Shown here: positions 43,125-57,000 of the stretch, in pieces
Numbering within the stretch: position 1 is the stretch's first letter
How the letters are laid out: each line of letters starts with the position of its first letter
Assembly (NCBI GenBank): GCA_000507305.1
Contig: DF240516.1
Coordinates: 1-64,000, forward strand
Source of the DNA: Breviolum minutum Mf 1.05b.01
Taxonomy: Eukaryota > Sar > Dinophyceae > Suessiales > Symbiodiniaceae
Length of the DNA stretch: 64,000 nt
Direction: 5' to 3'
Position numbers and translations under genes: made by a program
Notes under the pieces: generated by a model
What the model was told of the DNA's origin: nothing
The model's input: the letters and a program-made list of their open reading frames with translations, nothing else
The model's database searches: none

Positions 43125-43900
43125 ATAATTGTATACTAAAAAACTGCCTAAGTGGCGAATTGTTTCATTCCCATGTATTTTTTTTTCGAGTTTCGTTTAA
43201 CGTGAATGTGACGTTTGGATTTATTGATGGACATGGACTGCATTTGCATGCCATTTGCATGCAATGTCATAGGCTGTGCCAGCAAAATTTGTTTCCCCAA
43301 ATCAATTCCCAGTAGATCTCTGTTGGAATGGTGAAATTGCACCCTTCCTTCCAACTCGCCTTTCACTCACTTGAGAACAAAAAAGGGCTATTTTTTTGAG
43401 AATTTGAAGGTGAACATGTTTCAACCCCTGGAAAGATGAGGGGGATTCAGGATCCAACTTGAAACAATTCATGTTTTTAATCCAGGATATATGATCTTTT
43501 AAAAAATCATCATTGAGGGTTTATCCAAAAACACAAAGAAATATAGAAACAGAAATGTTGCTATGAACATGCGTTTTTAGAAACGCTTCTTTTTTTTTTC
43601 CCAGAGTGCCCAAAAGTCTTGTCACAGCTACTTCCTTTCAGGACGAATGAAGCGATTGATGAGGCCGGGCTCAGCAGGTAATGGCAGTAGTTAACTCAGC
43701 TCTGTCCAGGTCCTGAGCAAAATCTACTTTTTCATGTTGAAGTTTCGGTGTTTCACCCTTTCCGGTTTTGGGGGATAAACTTTTCGTAAAAGTATTTACG
43801 GGGGGAGATGAATTTTTTCAAGTCCACCAACAATCAAGCAATACTCAAGAAAAATACTCAACAATTTCATCCAACTCCAGCTGTAAACCTGCTGGTTTCA
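43125..43900. other. No gene seen
   Basis: T-rich intergenic or intronic sequence without recognised features. Confidence 0.4.
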
Positions 43901-43901
43901 T

Positions 43902-44327
43902 ATGGGTGTTTCCTTAAATGATGGTACCCCCCACATCATCCCATTAAAATGAGGGTTTTCCATTCTTTTCACCATCCATTTTAGGGTTTTTTTCCCCCTA
44001 TTTATGGAAACACTCCAAAAAATCCTTCCATTTAAACGTTTGGTTTCTGAACCTCTTCCCCCGGTTTTTTTCAAAATTTTATGGGGGAAAGATGTGCGAT
44101 GCTTTTTTCGTCGTCGGGGACAGGCCTTGATGCGTATCTGCCTGGCTGCCAATGACCCGGTGCGGATAACCGACCGGTGTTTTTTTTGGGTCGTGAAAAT
44201 GGGGGCAACCTCCGAAAATGGTGGGGAAATACCCAACAAACCCGAAAATGGTGGTTTTTCCTACTGAAAATGATGGAAATTTTGGGGGTGGTGTTTTGGG
44301 GGTACCATTTATATAAGGAAACACCCA
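43902..44327. mobile_element. MITE-like element, family GGTGTTTCC (copy 2, long form)
   Basis: Ends GGGTGTTTCCTTAAATGATG and complement ending AAGGAAACACCC, about 27-base arms, 426 bases total. The right ~150 bases share CTCCGAAAATGGTGGG and TTCCTACT.AAAATGAT with copies 1 and 3, so copies 1 and 3 may be deletion derivatives of this longer form. Confidence 0.7.
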
Positions 44328-45264
44328 AATTACCCTCTGGTAGACTAAGATGGTAATGGAAAATGAACGTTTTGAAGATGCTATTGAAGATGGGGATTTT
44401 CCAGCCAGCGACCTGTTGGTTTACCAGAGGGTGGGCACCCATTTTGGAAGGGATCAAACTTGATGCAAATGTTGCTGGTAAATGGAAAAAAATGGAAGTC
44501 CCCTTTATAGTAGTGCATGAAGTTTGGGTTGTTAATGACCACTCAATTTGCCTTGCAAATTGATGGGTTGGGTTCGATGAAATTGAACCTTGTGGGGCAA
44601 ACTTTAACCCATTTTTCTGGGGCGTTTACTGCCCTGTTAGTTTTAGGGAGCCTTGGCCCCCCAAACCCATGAACAATTGAAGGTTAAAACCCCCCCATAT
44701 ATGGCTTATGACCTTAAAACATGCAGGAAACGTGGGTTCCCATGGTAGGAATTGGGAAATTTTTGTTGCTCCAAAAAATGATGTCACTATTCCCATGTCG
44801 AAATGACAGGCAGATGAAGCCAGAGATTTATGGAGGGGAGTTTTTATCACTATTTCGCATGTCCATGGGACATTTTTGGCAGAAAGGAGTAGCCATTTTA
44901 CAAGCTCTACAAGTAGACTAGTGGTGGATGGTTAAATTCAAACAGAAGCCATGAGATGAGGGGCTGCAATCTCAAGTTTTGAGCAACAGCATTAGTCTCT
45001 CACTGGTGACATTGTCAGTTGTAGTTAAAGAACAACATGTTTTTCTTTAAACACACCTGTGAATCATTGTTAGGTCCAATCACCTTTTTATCCAGAGCAC
45101 ATGGAGAGGGACATATTTTTAAAAAGCATTTTCAATATTGAGACTGGAAAGGTATACCACTTTTAAGATGAAGCATCCATTCTTTTTTTCTTTGCTTTTG
45201 TTATTTGGGTCACCTCTGTGACCTTCATTTGAAAGAAGGAGCCATGGAAACTCAGACTTGCGAG

Positions 45265-45305
45265 GACCGGGCGCTGCAATTCTTCGACGCGGCCGTTCAA
45301 AGAAG
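45265..45305 (+). CDS. Candidate PPR-like exon
   Basis: Reads DRALQFFDAAVQR before a GTGATG donor; helix B-like and of the same small size as the PPR exons farther right. Acceptor ACTTGCGAG. Confidence 0.4.
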
Positions 45306-45689
45306 GTGATGGTTTCCAATCAGCTGAATGAATGACCTGGTGGCATTCGATGTGGGAAAGATTGAAGGGGTAAAGTTTTTTTCGACATTTCGGGATGTTT
45401 TGGTGCGTAATCCAAATCTGCATGAGTTTGTTTTCGAAGTGCTTCTGAACTGTTCTTTTTTTCTTCTAGCTGGCAGTTGGGTTCATCAATGTTTGGTGGT
45501 TGAGCTTATTGAAACATCAACTTTAACATCCTTAAAACACCAATACAGCCTACAGCCCCCCACTGGCCGTTGGTGCTTCTCCTAAAAAACCCCTCCCAGA
45601 GCTGGTTTCTGGAAACGATTTCCCACCACATCTAACTTTGAAGTTCTTCTGAGGGTTGGTGTTTTTCTTTGGGGGTGTATGGATATAGT

Positions 45690-45845
45690 ATATATATAAT
45701 TATATCATACAATATATACATATATATATATATGATATATATATATATAGAATATATGTATATATATCTGATATATGATATGTATATGTAAATATATACT
45801 CTTTGAGGTGCATGTATGTATATATATATATATGTATTTAATTTA
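45690..45845. repeat. (AT)-rich simple repeat
   Basis: Nearly only A and T with ATATATAT and ATATGTATAT runs. Confidence 0.9.
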
Positions 45846-45849
45846 TCCA

Positions 45850-48319
45850 AGCCGTGACATGTTGAAAGCATAAAACGCCATCTCAACTGATTCATCAGTT
45901 GCATCTAAACCCACCAGGCAAAATTGGCGCAGGAGAAAACCTGAGGAACCCGTCGGGGACACTTGGGACAATCTCGGTAACGGTTCCCGTGATGGGAATG
46001 AAACTCTGCAAATGATGAGGATTTTTCCAATTTTCATTAAGTTTCTACTGTTTTTCCATGTTTTTCCTATTGTGACCTTGCATGTTTTTTGAGAGGTTTT
46101 GAAAGTGATGTGAAAGAGGCGTTTGTTTTAAACCGTCCCGGAATCCACAATCCTCATGGGGTAGGAAAGGTTTTGGGCCGAGAGGCTGTGTTTTTAATGG
46201 ATACTAAGAGGGCCATAAATACTCAGGGAGGTTCATAGACTGTAAGGCAGATGGTGATGCAACAACAGGAGCAGCAACAACAAGATACAAAGCACATCTC
46301 AATCTCAAGTGTTTTTTTTGTTGATTTGTAGAAAACACCTATTTTTTTTGCCATTTGTCTTGCCGTTTGTCTTTGTGTTGTTTCATTCATCGAAATTTAT
46401 GATTTGCATCTTCACTTGGGTTTGCGCAGTTGGTGGGTTTCACCACCAAGGTACAAAAAGAACTGGGTATCTACAGACAAGCCCTTCGTGCCTGTGAATT
46501 GGCAGCGTTGGGGTTTCCCAACTCAAGGGATGATTTTTTCACGGATCGTTGGTTCGGTTCGGGCACGGGCACGGCGGGAAACCTCAGGGGTTTGGTGCTT
46601 TGAAAAAAAACAGATGCTTAGGTAGATTGAACAGTTTCGGAGAGATATTTCCTTCAAAAAAAAGGAAAGAAACTCAGCAAACCAAAAATTACCAAGTACA
46701 GAATACAACAATATCTGGCTGAGGGTTTGTTTGATGGGACGCTGGTGTGAGGTGTGCTGGACCTTTCCAAAAAGATTAAACTTGCCGTTGAAAAAAAACG
46801 CGTTTCACACAAGTCTCAAATGGTGAGGGACGTGTCTACATACATATGTTTACATCACATGTTAAGATTATATAGTTTTCCAAATGAATGACATCCATTC
46901 AGTCTTGTTGACAATCTATCAAACAATATCTGCAATGAAAATTGTTGAAAGATTGGAGCCATTTGAGGAGAAACCATGTGAAACATCACCACTTTGTTCA
47001 CCACTGAAGTTGTGAGTTTTTTTCCATTTGAGATACGAACAAACGACCAAAAACCCGACCCAAATTTCAGATTCAGAAAACAACATCCTTCAGCAGGCTC
47101 AAAAGTGTATGCTGTAATGCTTGGTGAAACCTTTGGGAAATCCGGTTGCCAACGTCATCTCCCCGGGCATGCCAGGGCATCGGGCATGCCTCCTGGGGTA
47201 GGTGTCGTCTCATATGAGGCCAGCAAGCGGAAAATTCATAGGTTTTTGGGAAGGGGAGAGTGGATGAGGAGCACCAAAGATGAACAATTTTCTGTGGTGG
47301 GTTTGAAGACATGTCCTAGCTTTGCTTTGCTCGGGATTTGCACTTCCACACTTCAGACATCCTACCTAAAACTCTTTTGTCCTTGCTTTAAAATTGTAGT
47401 TCTTACACGTTGTGATAAGAAGTGCAGTATCCGGCCCACCTTTTTTTGCGATGAGACATTTCCGAGATTTTTAAAGAACAACATCAACTTTTGTGGGTCT
47501 GTGATGTAAACCTCTCAACCTGAGAACTGATCATGATTACAGCGACAACACTTGCAGAAAGCAGGGAATGTAGGATGCACCTTTGACATAGAGGAGTTTC
47601 TTTTTCTCTATGAGAAGGTTGACGGGTTTCAAACAAATATTCTTTAATGCGATGATTATGCGGACTATGAGGAATGAAATTAAAAGATAAAACCAATTGA
47701 CATGTTTTGTATTAGACAATTATAAGTTATAAGTTATAAGTTATAGCGCAGTGGAGGGAAAGAAGCACAGAGAAGCTCATCACTCGTCTGTTTCCTTGAC
47801 ACTGTTCTTTTTGTGAACGAGTTGGCGATGCTTCTTTCGCAGGACTATGCCCTTCAACTTCTCCTGGAGCTGTTTCTTGGGATAAATTTCATTCATACAT
47901 CGGGTTGGTTGTCTTTCTCCCACTTTCGGATAAGAACAACCAAACAAAAACATCTTTCACGTTTGGGGTGGTCACACATGTTTTTTTTGAAACAATCTCG
48001 TTGGGTTGACAACTCTATTATATCATATCAACATGGAACTATAGAGTATTGGTTATCATATCGTGATACTTCCCCTTGTTAAGCGGAACTGGACTGGACT
48101 TCTAGAAACCTTCAGAAGGCTGTAATTCAATTGGTGTTTGGGATGCCCAAAAGGTTCGATGGCAAGGTACTTTGTTGGGTTCGAAGACATCCATCGTTAG
48201 TAGGTATACGGTATACGAGTTTTTTTTGTAAACATATTGTACTGTAGCACTTCATACTACAACTTATGTCCAGACTTTTTTTATATTCCTGGCAAATACA
48301 GGGTGATCATATAAATCTA
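45850..48319. other. No clear gene
   Basis: Scattered open stretches (46404-46625, 47060-47215) have ambiguous frames. A short TTATAAG tandem (47724-47746) is present. Confidence 0.3.
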
Positions 48320-48445
48320 TACCCCCCCCAGAAAACTAACATGGGCCGGCTGGAAAAATCACCCACTTTTCTAATAGGAGATACATCTTCAAAGTTATGG
48401 CACCTGTTTTTCCTTTTTCCAGGCAGTCATGTTCGTTTTCCAGGG
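48320..48445. mobile_element. MITE-like element, family CAGGGG (copy 6, degenerate)
   Basis: Left ACCCCCCCCAGAAAACTAAC, right CATGTTCGTTTTCCAGGG. Confidence 0.5.
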
Positions 48446-48771
48446 TTTCTCCGAGGCGAAACGCTGAGTTGAAGGTGGTCGGCAGCCCATCCAGGATAGG
48501 ATTTTGCACTCTGAGAGGCCGTTTTTTGGCAGGTTTTTTTTTTTGAGGAGTGTAGTCTCTTTGGTCAATTTTCACATGGCTCAGCTTGCCAGACTCCTTT
48601 TCAAGTTTCCGTTGCCGTGCGACTTTAACATGAAATATTTCCTTTAAAAACTAAAGGATTGCTGCTCTCAAACAGAAAGTCTCTGAGACTGATGCAACCT
48701 GGTAAGCAGTGTATTGAGAATCTCTATTTTCTATGTAGTTCCTTCAAAACACTTTGAGATTTCTCAACATC

Positions 48772-48872
48772 CTGTTGATGGAAGAAATCCTGCACCAGTT
48801 GACAGGTAATTTATCCAATTTTTTACAGGGCTTTATACATCCCAGGTGCAGGATTCCTTCCACCAACATCTG
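48772..48872. mobile_element. MITE-like element, family TGTTGATGG (copy 3)
   Basis: Arms TGTTGATGGAAGAAATCCTG / CAGGATTCCTTCCACCAACA with GCACC.GGTGC inside; ~24-base arms. Confidence 0.65.
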
Positions 48873-49806
48873 AATGTCCATTTTTTCCATCTCTCCAGAG
48901 TGTCACAAAATCTGCTTGCAAGTATTGGCATTGGGCTGAAAAAAAAAACAGTCACCTATATACTTCACAAGGTAGGTCATTACAACCACCTCCAGAGGCG
49001 AACCTCATTACACCAACGGCTCGGTTGTTACTGAGGATGGTACCATGTATCTTCATGTGCCAGACCTCGGTAATGAAGGAAACCAGCTTTGGTTTGGTTG
49101 TTGTGAACAACAACAATTTTTTTGAAACGCTGGGTGGATATTTGTGGTGTTAGGTTGTAAATTGCGCAGTTTTCATTGGCAGCTTTGGATGGAAGTTTCT
49201 CTGGATGGGTTTGAAACATGGCAGGGCTCACATCATGACAGGGTGAACTCTTCCTTGACGGATTTTCGAGCTCATTGCAGTGAATTGTATATTAAAGACC
49301 TTCAAAACAGGGCAATCCTTTCTCAGATGAATTGCTGTATCTTCTTCAAACAAGGTTTATTACAGATCTTTAAAAGTCTCCCGTCAAGATGTTTTATTCA
49401 TTTGTTTATAGGGCGTATAGCACCGGCCAAAGAAATTTATGTGGCTCCATTTGGGCCCGTAGATATTTTGAGATGTAACATCGAAAAAGAAGTTTCCTCC
49501 CAAAAGGGTTGGATCGAAAATCCTCAAATCCTACGTTTTTTTTTTTCGGCCTTGAATGCTGGTAAAATCAGCGAATTCAGACTCCCAATTGTTTGATGGT
49601 TTCACATTTTCGTGGGTGCATTTTTTTAGTTCGGCACTATTTGATCCGCACCTTTCAAACTATATCGGGCGTGGAAGAGAATTTGGTAGATTTTATTTGG
49701 GATTCGAATTGGAACTGAATTGGTTTCGAAAATTTCAAGAAATTTCCCCGTGTTTTTCAAACAAATCCCCAAAGGTGGGTGGGACATTTTTCGTCACCCA
49801 ACAGCA

Positions 49807-49911
49807 TACACCCTGGAAGATTAAAATGGAACATACAAATCACCCATTTAGAAAGGAAAATGATCTTCCAAGCCCCTATGATTATGTTCCATGTTAATCT
49901 TCAGGGGTGTA
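49807..49911. mobile_element. MITE-like element, family CAGGGG (copy 7)
   Basis: TA-flanked, ends CACCCTGGAAGATTAAAATG and GTTAATCTTCAGGGGTG. Confidence 0.75.
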
Positions 49912-50141
49912 CCAAAATCATTCACCCCGATTTTCTATGGGATCAGATTGGTTAAAACATCCTGAGGCTGTGACCACCTGCGAGTACGTGAAAAGTTGGA
50001 GCCGGGCAACTGGGGCGAATTTTTAACATCCAGGAACCCAAATGACCCTTGTTTCGAATGGACTTTGGGCCCTTGTTTTGGGGGGGGGTTGACCTTCGAT
50101 ATAGAGGTGTCACTGGGGTTCTAGGTATATGTGTATATTAT

Positions 50142-50254
50142 ATACACCCAAACTGAAGGAATGCCACCTGAAAAGTAGTGGTCGGAAGACGATACCTTCC
50201 CTTTTAGAATGGTCCCTTTTTAGGGGACATTTGTTTATTCTCTGGGGGGTGTGA
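50142..50254. mobile_element. MITE-like element, family CAGGGG (copy 8, degenerate) and a half copy
   Basis: Left TATACACCCAAACTGAAG, right TCTCTGGGGGGTGTGATA, weakly complementary. Just after it, 50262-50295 looks like a solitary left half of the CCCTCCAGGG subfamily. Confidence 0.4.
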
Positions 50255-50489
50255 TATAGATATACCCTCCTGGGAACGATCACATATCCCATCCCAGCAA
50301 AGGCACGACTCTTAAGTAAAGATGATTTTCCATTTGATTTTATTTGTAGGTCTTCATGATGTGAGTATTTGCTGTATTTCTTGAGGGTTTGTTGTTTTCA
50401 TCCATTTTTTTGCTCGGTTTTTTTTGCCCCTAAATTGCAAGCTCTCCACCATGAAGCAACTCACCAGCTGACCTTTCACCACCCGTGAG

Positions 50490-53400
50490 GTGATTGCGTT
50501 GTTGAGGGAAATGAAAGAGAAGGGCATCAAAGTCGAAGGTGAAAGGCGGATTGAAGATGATTCGAACTATTCGACGGTTTTATAATCCACCCAGGGGAGC
50601 CCAACAAAAAATGGTTGAAACCTTGCCGCGATGAATGACGAGTTCCCTTTTGAAACAGATAAAGGTGTTGGAAGAACCGGAAGAATCTGGAAGATGCTAG
50701 GTAGAAAAAAGGTGTCAAAAGTCCATTTGGGAATCAACAAAACCATTTAGAGGACATATTCTACCAGGACGAGTTCAACTGAAGTTTGGGGGAACAAAAG
50801 CAGAGATCAGCTGATCTGCATTGTTTACACTTATTACATTTAGCATAGTTACGTGCCATTTGACCCCTAAGGATTCCATTTCCATTTCGAAAATTTTGCA
50901 GTGAAAAATACCCGACGGCATGAAGTGATTTTCATGGGAATTTTCATGGAATTTTCCGATTTCACGCACCAGTAAAGGACGGTCACCCCATTTGTCAGAG
51001 ACGTTTTGAAGACAATTCTGTTTGATATCATCGGATGATTTGATGATGGAATGTGAGATGACTTGTACACCCTGGAAATTAACATTTTGAACCTGCAAAT
51101 CACCTTACCTGTTTGAAAAGGAACATCGTATACAAACCTTCGTTTTTGGGTTCCAAATGTTAATTTTCAGGGGTGTATCAAGATACTCATGACCATGGTG
51201 AATTGGCTTACCATCTAAAGCTCTCAAATCTGTCAAACTGAGACGACCATCTTTGTGTCACTAGATGGGCCTATGATCGAAGTACCAAACTTGCCTTTTG
51301 CCACATTGTTCCAACATATTTTTCCATCTAAGAGAAGCCATTTCCTGTAAAAGCAACAACAACATCAGCAACATTATGTATTTTTTGCCAACTTTGCTAC
51401 TGTTGATGGGCAAACAAATCCCTAATGAGCACTGAGCACCACTTGATTTTTGTCATGAATATCCAAAGTATCAATGGAATTCAACTGTGAACCAAATATA
51501 TTGGTTTCTACCATAGGGTTGATGGTTCAGAAATCCAGCTAACCAGTTGAGGTTGGTAGTTGAAATCCCATTATTTACAGGGTTTTTTAGCACCATCCAA
51601 ACAGGTGGCTTGGCCTTGGGGATTTCTGAACCACCAACCCCAACGGTCGAGTGAATCGGATCTACCAGGCTGCGTTCCGCCTATTGGAATGGGATCCTGT
51701 CAGCGGAGGAGGATGACAATGTAGATCAGGCGAGGCAAGTGAGCAAAACTCAGGTTATTTGCTGTTTTTGTAGAGGATATTCGGGATTATAACAAGCCAT
51801 TACTAAAGATCCCTATGAACCAATCAGTATCATGGAATGTCATAAGGGTTTTGGACGTTTGCTCACATGCTGGTGGGTTCGAGGAGGTGTAATCTTCACT
51901 CGAGATAGAAGAAGTGTCATGCTTTTGTTTGAGTTGCAATGAAAGTATACAATCTGTCAGTGATGGTATGGCAAATGAAGATGCTCCGCATGGAATCGGA
52001 AAAAGGCATTTGGCATCACTTTTATTTTGCTGTGTTTGCTATGGAATCTACTGTGATATAATATCTTATGTATATAGAGTTTGATACAGGTATGCGACAT
52101 TATGTATATATATACACATATTTTCTATGCATGCATACACGTCTGATATATTATATATACACACATATTTGTCCTGCTTCTCTGTTTGCGGTTTCGAAGA
52201 TGATTCTTCCTTTTAGTTTTTGCAATCGCTGTTTGCCGCACAGTTTGGTTGGGTGGTACTGCACCCGCTGTTTGAAAAGCTGTTTGCCTCAAAGGCCTTT
52301 GAGCTCTTTGAGCAAATGAAAGAGTACAAGTTGACAGTGGAGCCATGTACCGGCAGAGACAGGGGGTTTGAATGGTTGGCCACTTGGATGAAAAAAACGC
52401 CTATTTTTTTGTGTATATAGTACCTACATAGATTGATTGGTGGTTGGCGTCTCAACTTTGATGCTACTTCCTTCATTTATCAATTTGGAGAAGAGTATTC
52501 CATTGACCTAATGGTTTATGAAATCACTAGGCTAAGGACACATGAAATCCCCATATTTTCCAGGGTTCCAAGGCTTTTTGAAACAGACATTATACCAGGT
52601 TAAAAGGGTCCAATACTTCCAAGTTGGGATGTCATTGGCTTCGAAAACCACTTCATCTGGGACCAGATTCAGCCTGAAAAAAGGTCCCAAAGTCACAGTC
52701 ACATCACGAGATTTTCACCTTTTAACAGGAGCCCTTCATGTACATCAGCATGGTGCGCATGTTGGAGCAACATGGCCAGTGGCGCGCTTAGTGGAACGTA
52801 CAAACAAAGTGATGGGTGTGGACTCCCTCCGGGATCAACGAAGAAATATCCAATGGGAAAAATCCACCATGAAGATGTATCCATCCAAGCCAACCATGTT
52901 AGGGATACCCAGAAGGTGTATGGGGGCAACTCCGAAAATGGTGGGACTAACCCAAGAAAACCCATGGGTTTTTTTCTACTAAAAATGATCATTTTGAGGT
53001 GTGAAATGGGGGGTACCACCGTTTAAGGAAACACCCATATTTACTCAGAAATTTGCACTTCAAATGCCTCTCCCCCGTTGGCATGTTGCGGAGACCTAGC
53101 TGCCCCAGCTGGGAAAAAAATCTTCCTTCAAGGTTAGCACGTGCACATAGCGTGGATACCGAATTCCTGGAGAAGCAAATGAAACAATTTAGCCAGGCAC
53201 CTGCGGGAAAAGGGAGTTTTTTTTTTTGAAAAATGGATGACCCATAGGGTTCTTTTACATTCGTTGGAGCCCACGTTTGTATCATTTTTTTTCCCGAAAC
53301 AAAGAGGCGTTTGAGAACGATTCGAGGATATTTCATGAACTTAACTACTGTGCTTTCTGTTTTTGGGTTGGCCCCCCGGGAAGGTTTCTCCGCGGCTTTT

Positions 53401-53983
53401 CTTTTGAAAGGAAAGGAAGTAAACAAAAAACTCAGTTCCTAAAACTGTGGGTGGATGTGTGTGTTGATGTTTTTTTGGCAACGTTGGAACACCTGTGTTC
53501 CGGAAAAAAACCGCATCAACGAGCAACGAAACGACGAGGGACAGTGATGAGTTTGAGAGTAGACGGATGGATTTTGCTCACGTGAGGAACTCATGATTCA
53601 TCGGAAGCGCAACGAGTGGCAGGAGGTGTTGCGGCCGCCGGATTTGGGGCCGAGCAGTAAGCGGATTTCATAGTTAATTAGTTTATGCAAAAACGTGTGT
53701 GGGTGCAAATCCGTCAAGCATCATTGAGAACGCCAAAAAAAAACCATGCATTTTTCAGGCTCACCTGCGAATAAAATCAGGATTTCATGGAATGTAACAC
53801 AAGGGGTTTTGGTGCATTTTTCGCTCAGTTAGGCAATCATTTGGGTTGGGTTCAGTTCACAAAGTTTGGGGTTGGCTATTCGGCTATTCTGGCTGTCCGT
53901 AGTTGGCAAAAGCAAGAGATGAAATCGGTTCATGGCAACGATGGAGCTTTTGCGCTAAATTATCATCATTTTTTTTTCGATGG

Positions 53984-54033
<50 letters not shown>

Positions 54034-57000
54034 CTTGTTATTGTTCTTGTCGTGGTCTCCGTCCTCGTCGTTTTCTCACCCTCTTTTAACCTTATGTTTC
54101 TTCACTTTTCTTTTGACACACATTTAGCCTCATACTGAATCACCATGAATCACCTTTAGTTGATACCATGTCATTCCTGTCATTGCATCTGATGGCCTGT
54201 ATATATCCGTATACTTTTCCAGGTCATGTTACTCTACCAGGGTGTCTTAGCAAGCAGTTGGTTGCTTGACACATCCAGTACACTCCCTGGTGTCTTGAAG
54301 TGTCATTGCTTGGACAGGCAGTGGGTGTGCTGGACAAGATTCGTGAGCAGAACCTCACGTCCCTCGCAGTGATCTTTGTTTCGTTGGTGTTTTTCATGAA
54401 GGAAGTTCAGAGAAAACACTACCCGGTTCTCCTTCATGCTCATTCTTGTAGCGACGACATTCTCCTTCATTATCATTATCATACTACCCCACTCTCCATT
54501 CTTATTCTTCTTCTTATAGTTATTAGTTGTTTTTTTGGTTTCAAATTTGAAATTCACACAACTAGACTTGGAACTCAAAGGAATCTATTTTTCAGCTGAA
54601 CCGTGCATATTCCAATTCCAACCCCTCGCAATAAACTTCCGCCAATTCCCGAACAACTCCCTCAACTCCCTCATCGTTCCGAGGCCCACCTTGAAGATCA
54701 CCAACACTGCCATGAGTGCCTTACAAAAACCCGGGTACCTTGGATCACTTTTGGATCACCGGAAAAAGCCGGTGGGTTTAGAGGGAGACCATGGTGCTAA
54801 AATTTGGGAGGAAAGTGGTGGTAGAAATTTCGATGGTAAGATACCCCCCAACACAAACTGGTGCATGCAAAATGCATGCAGCATGCCTAACATGACCCTT
54901 TGGGTGGGATACTTTTCAAAGACATATTGTTGATGTTTTTTCCCAAGTGCCTTTTTCAATGTTGTGTATGTCTTTTTGTTTTGGAGCTATGAGCTTTCAT
55001 GAGTGAAAACCATTTCTTCAGCTTTCCAGAGTTGAAGCGAAGCAAATCAAAGATGCAATTTTCTGCCACAAAGGTGGGTCCACTTTGGGGAAAAAACCTC
55101 AATTTTTGCAGCAACTGGACTTGTTTGGGGAAAATGGACCTTTGAGGTCAGAAGAGCGGCAATTTTTTTCGAAATTTGTTGTGTTGTCTTCTTGGCAGGA
55201 AGAAACTCCGGGGACTCCATTTGTTTCAACGGAAGGGTTGAGATAGACTCCCCCGGAAATAAAATCATGGACAACAAAGAACCCTTTTAGCAAGGAAGAT
55301 CCTATTGCAAAGCATCAGCTTGAGAGTCCAATTTTTGATTTTCGAAAGAGTGTGTCCCACCAAGAGACTTCATCCTTGAGGATGATGCAAAACTCCCCAA
55401 GCCCCCAGTCTTGGCTGATTCTTAACATCCTCCTAAACCGTATCAGTCATATTGGTATACTTCCTGGCTGAAAGATGTTCGGCGTGATTGTGAGCAGGCA
55501 GTCTGATTGCAAGCAAAAAGATTGTATGCAAACTCTAGATTGACTCAAATCATGGGACCATATTCTTTCAGATTTTTCGTTGCCCCCAAAATCTCTTCTT
55601 GGCACCAACTGTATTTTCTCAACCCAAAAAATCCCAACCGGAAGCTTTTTTCGTTGTTGGGGGGGGGTGGACCTTGGACCGGGTTTTTTCCGGGAAACAA
55701 AACCCCACCGCATTCTCAGCTTTTTTTTTCAGGGTTCCCGACCTTGAGGAAGTGGGAGATGGTGTTGGACTTGATGGATCAGATGGCAAAAGATGGGTAA
55801 CTCGACCCCACCCCATGCAGCCAGTCGGTAGTCGGGTCGGAGAACCAGGTTGGTTGGTTTTTTTGTGGTAATTTCATCCGAATTTCCGTATGATTTTTGG
55901 GGGTTTTGGGTGTGAAACTTTTTATGTACCAAATTCCATCAAATCAAAAATGCACCTTGAAACATGTAGTCTGAAAAAGTAGGGTCTATGAAACTGGTAT
56001 ATTCACCTACATGAATGTTTGATTTTGATAGTAAGTATAGATATACCGTATATACCAGTCACATGGATCCGCGTGGATGGAGTCAAGTATGCCCATAGAC
56101 CGATTCATTGATTGGTTGACGGATACAGTAATGACAGCCAGCTTGGAGCTTGCATTATATCCACCCAGATATCATCTATGAGGACTGTCAAACGAGGGTT
56201 GCCGACCATGTATTCTTGCTTGGCTTGGGCTCAAGGTGTGACATTGCTGATGTTTTGAAGAGCCGTCAAGATTTTTAGGACGTCTCAACTCGATGCTTAA
56301 GATAAATGTAGCTTTGCCGAACGGGCATGCAGAACTTCTCACACTTCTGCCTTCTTCCACGCTTCAAGAGTTAAAGACTGCGGCCCAACAAGCCTTTGGA
56401 AAAAAGTACCTCAAACTTATCACTGTCAAGAATCAAGTCTTCGTCAATTTTGAGCAAACCATAGAAGAAGCAGAGATAGAGGATGGAGAGTGCCTTACAG
56501 CACTTGTACTTCAACCGCAACTGGCAGCAACAAGTAAGGCCTTTGCCTTGTGGTGTCACGGGGATAGCGCAATCGTTACCTGGGGCAATGGAGGCTTTGG
56601 TGGCGACAGTTCGGCAGTTCGAGATCTGCTCAAGGGTGTGCATCAGATTCAATCCACGCTTGGGGCATTTGCTGCGATTCTGGCAGATGGATCCGTCGTG
56701 ACCTGGGGTGATCTACGCTATGGTGGTGACAGTTCGGCAGTTCAAACTCAGCTCAAGAATGTACAGCAGATTCAATCCACGATTATGGCATTTGCTGCGA
56801 TTCTGGCAGATGGATCCGTCGTGACCTGGGGTGATCTACGCTATGGCGGTGACTGTTCGGCAGTTCGCGATCAGCTCAAGGGCGTGCAGCAAATGCAGGC
56901 CACACTTCATTCATTTGCTGCGATCCTGGCAGATGAATCCGTCGTTACCTGGGGTGATGCACACCTTGGCGGTGACAGTTCTGCGGTTCGAGATCAGCTT

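Noticed and set aside
45690-45845. Short open frames rich in Tyr/Ile (YIYIYI)
   Set aside because: AT dinucleotide repeats.
56205-56236. Spliced-leader relict upstream of the RCC1-like gene (CTTGGGCTCAAG)
   Set aside because: Only the last few bases resemble the leader; CCGTAGCC and the TTTT block are missing.
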